Source of the DNA: Allotamlana fucoidanivorans
GTDB taxonomy: Bacteria > Bacteroidota > Bacteroidia > Flavobacteriales > Flavobacteriaceae
Assembly: GCF_045788535.1 (NCBI RefSeq)
Contig: NZ_CP074074.1
Span: 2,666,001-2,730,000, forward strand
DNA length: 64,000 bases
Direction: 5' to 3'
Shown: piece by piece, positions 63,501-64,000 of the stretch
Numbering within the stretch: position 1 is the first letter of the stretch
Layout of the letters: the number at the start of each line of letters is the position of its first letter
Made by a program: the position numbers and the translations under genes
Notes under the pieces: generated by a model
What the model was told of the DNA's origin: nothing
What the model saw: the letters and a program-made list of their open reading frames with translations, nothing else
Database searches by the model: none

Positions 63501-63703
63501 TAGGGTATAGTGTACCTAAAGCTGCATGTGAAAAAATGGGAGTTAAAGGGTTACGATTTTTTGCTAATGGTAATAACTTGTTTTTATGGACAGATTTACC
63601 AGATGATAGAGAGTTTAACAGTAGTCAAACCCAAGATTCTAGCTTTAGAGGAGATTATCCAACGCTAATACGATTTAACTTCGGTTTTAATTTAGATTTT
63701 TAA
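60512..63703 (+). CDS. SusC/RagA-family TonB-dependent outer-membrane transporter
   Basis: The 1063-residue protein has a long basic signal peptide (processing near LQAQ; a Met 7 codons in is an alternative start). A carboxypeptidase-regulatory-like domain comes first (ISGTVKDATGMPLPGVNV, TDFDGNYSL, FSFIGFQTKEI). A TonB-box-like stretch and plug domain follow (DEVVIVGYGTQKKESVVGA, GVPGRNDMQIYIRGQ, LVDGVQRSIDNL, SVLKDASATAVFG). The beta-barrel ends in the aromatic strand LIRFNFGFNLDF. With the SusD lipoprotein that starts 11 bp downstream, it imports oligosaccharides. Its setting suggests a uronic-acid-containing polysaccharide. Confidence 0.96.
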   Translation: MLKLKLKMKQKFESRCFVSLLTLTMVLILSSFTAQNLQAQNKISGTVKDATGMPLPGVNVIQKGTTNGTVTDFDGNYSLLLKEGKQTMVFSFIGFQTKEIAVGSNSTLDVLLEEDVESLDEVVIVGYGTQKKESVVGAISQIKGEDLVERVAGITNVEEALQGNLPGVTAIQGSGVPGRNDMQIYIRGQASWNGSGQPLILVDGVQRSIDNLDFNDIENISVLKDASATAVFGVQGADGVILVTTKRGQKGKAQLSLTANTTLKTISKLPEKLDAFDAIMQANSSVLRELAQDEASWDLFRPYAIADKYRNPANEQERFIYPNVNWQDQITKDMAFDYRVNLSVRGGGNDAKYFGSLAYQKVSDIFDGKRYNNGKGYESEFSYDRFNFRSNIDFNITKTTELSVNLGGFLGIQQTPGSLNLVTNSIYELAPNAYTPLYPDGLFGRDERDIFANTNPIVTLTNTGYDTNTTFQVNTDFILKQDLAFITKGLTFQGRFSLDNQSTSRQRLRDPGADGQENVVYRIYDRDFNELFDSPDGVNDFSFVPSPWDLEAATIFEGNEGSSSQRIVRNLLYDASINYSATFNDKHSVTGLILARRQQRATGSQFPIYREDWVSRVTYDYDKRYFLDISGAYNGSEKFGPGFRFDLFPALAAGWTASNEAFMENADWLDKLKFRGSYGKIGNDRGGARFEYQSSWESGGGAFLQSGSGQGNQRSPYVFFKEGNVGNPDLQWETALKYNVGVELGVFKNLITAEFDYFGEDRTNIFIPSDDRAVPDWFGAKPPAFNGGEVEVKGYEIVLGVNHTFSSGLNLFGNYNFTYAKDKVIKREDPELRPFYQKREGYPIGQPRSAIPGNILTSWDDVYSSTPQVNGQEFTRLGYYNLHDYDGDGVYNSQFDNVPFGYPTRPFKTWAATVGAKYKGWSLSVQLYGTQNTNRNYTSRTFTNQTDTFFAHELDYWTKYNPTATRTQPAFSVNQGATDPRRNFFDGSLTRVRSVALGYSVPKAACEKMGVKGLRFFANGNNLFLWTDLPDDREFNSSQTQDSSFRGDYPTLIRFNFGFNLDF

Positions 63704-63714
63704 AAAAAAGAAAT

Positions 63715-64000
63715 ATGAAAAATTTTAAAGTAAAAATAGTTTTATTTCTTGGGCTCATGTTATCAGCATTGGCTTGCGAGGAATACCTAGACGTAGCTCC
63801 AGAATCTGTGTTAACAGAAGAGGAAGTGTTTTCAAACTTTGATAATGCGCAAGGGTTTGTTGATGAAATGTATGCCTTGGTAGTTTCATATGGATTCTCT
63901 GGTCACTCCTTTATGGAATACCTAATGGGAGATGATGCCTATAACAGCGGTACACAATCTTTTAAATATAGTGTAAGATTAGATCGTGGAGAGTTAGAGA
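63715..64000 (+). CDS. SusD/RagB-family glycan-binding lipoprotein, N-terminal part (runs off the window)
   Basis: The open frame of 95 codons to the window edge has a lipobox LSALAC (Cys 21) followed by EEYLDVAPES, the usual start of SusD proteins (C-x-x-YLD). The NAQGFVDEMYALV segment is the first tetratricopeptide-like helix. It lies 11 bp after susC, in the standard susC-susD arrangement. It should sit on the cell surface as the lid of the transporter. Confidence 0.93.
   Translation, partial: MKNFKVKIVLFLGLMLSALACEEYLDVAPESVLTEEEVFSNFDNAQGFVDEMYALVVSYGFSGHSFMEYLMGDDAYNSGTQSFKYSVRLDRGELE

Noticed and set aside
1..64000. CRISPR arrays, tRNA or rRNA genes, prophage, replication origin
   Set aside because: No regularly spaced repeats, cloverleaf-like segments with conserved TTC-loop sequence, rRNA signatures, phage structural genes or dnaA-box clusters were seen on reading the intergenic regions.

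Overview
The window reads as a chromosomal piece of a marine-type member of the Flavobacteriaceae (Bacteroidota). The DNA is visibly AT-rich. Promoter-like boxes follow the Bacteroidota TAnnTTTG -7 form, there is a SusC/SusD pair, one secreted protease carries a type IX secretion sorting tail, and many lipoproteins have Bacteroidota-style lipoboxes. The genus cannot be fixed from sequence reading alone. No rRNA, tRNA, CRISPR array or prophage was seen.

Left part (1-39.5 kb): mostly core and housekeeping genes. In order: the end of an M61 peptidase, an S10 carboxypeptidase, a TIGR02757-type protein and a lipoprotein. Then a membrane-anchored winged-helix regulator divergent from a DUF1080 / Gfo-Idh-MocA pair, with a perfect 10-bp dyad between them. 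Then lolD, folE, pyrG, yidC, a MORN-like protein, a five-domain fasciclin lipoprotein, mnmA, a T9SS subtilisin, a nitronate monooxygenase-like enzyme, a MATE pump, a PAP2 phosphatase, meaB and a DUF2911 protein. An ECF sigma / membrane anti-sigma / DUF4097-like operon follows. A long leftward operon runs gfo, hbd-like, yggS, exonuclease-GIY-YIG, DUF3857, voltage-gated K+ channel and miaA. Last come pcm, an NTF2-like protein, smpB and lpdA.

Middle part (39.5-51.8 kb): accessory DNA. A degenerate IS3-family element sits among gene debris. Next are an AraC regulator that carries two GH32-associated beta-sandwich modules on a transmembrane stalk, a barrel protein and a TetR regulator. After these come two tandem DUF1254 lipoproteins, a formylglycine-type arylsulfatase and a PAP2-phosphatase/outer-membrane-barrel fusion. 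The last five or six genes look like one functional unit of unknown substrate.

Right part (52.4-64 kb): a hexuronate utilisation island. It holds a GntR regulator, an SDR fructuronate/mannonate oxidoreductase, mannonate dehydratase (uxuA), uronate isomerase (uxaC), a TRAP transporter (dctP, dctQ, dctM) and the start of a SusC/SusD polysaccharide utilisation locus. As read, the island would import uronates released from a polysaccharide and convert them to 2-keto-3-deoxygluconate. Two of its genes, uxaC and dctQ, are broken by apparent one-base deletions in homopolymer runs. Either these are sequencing errors or the pathway is decaying or switchable.
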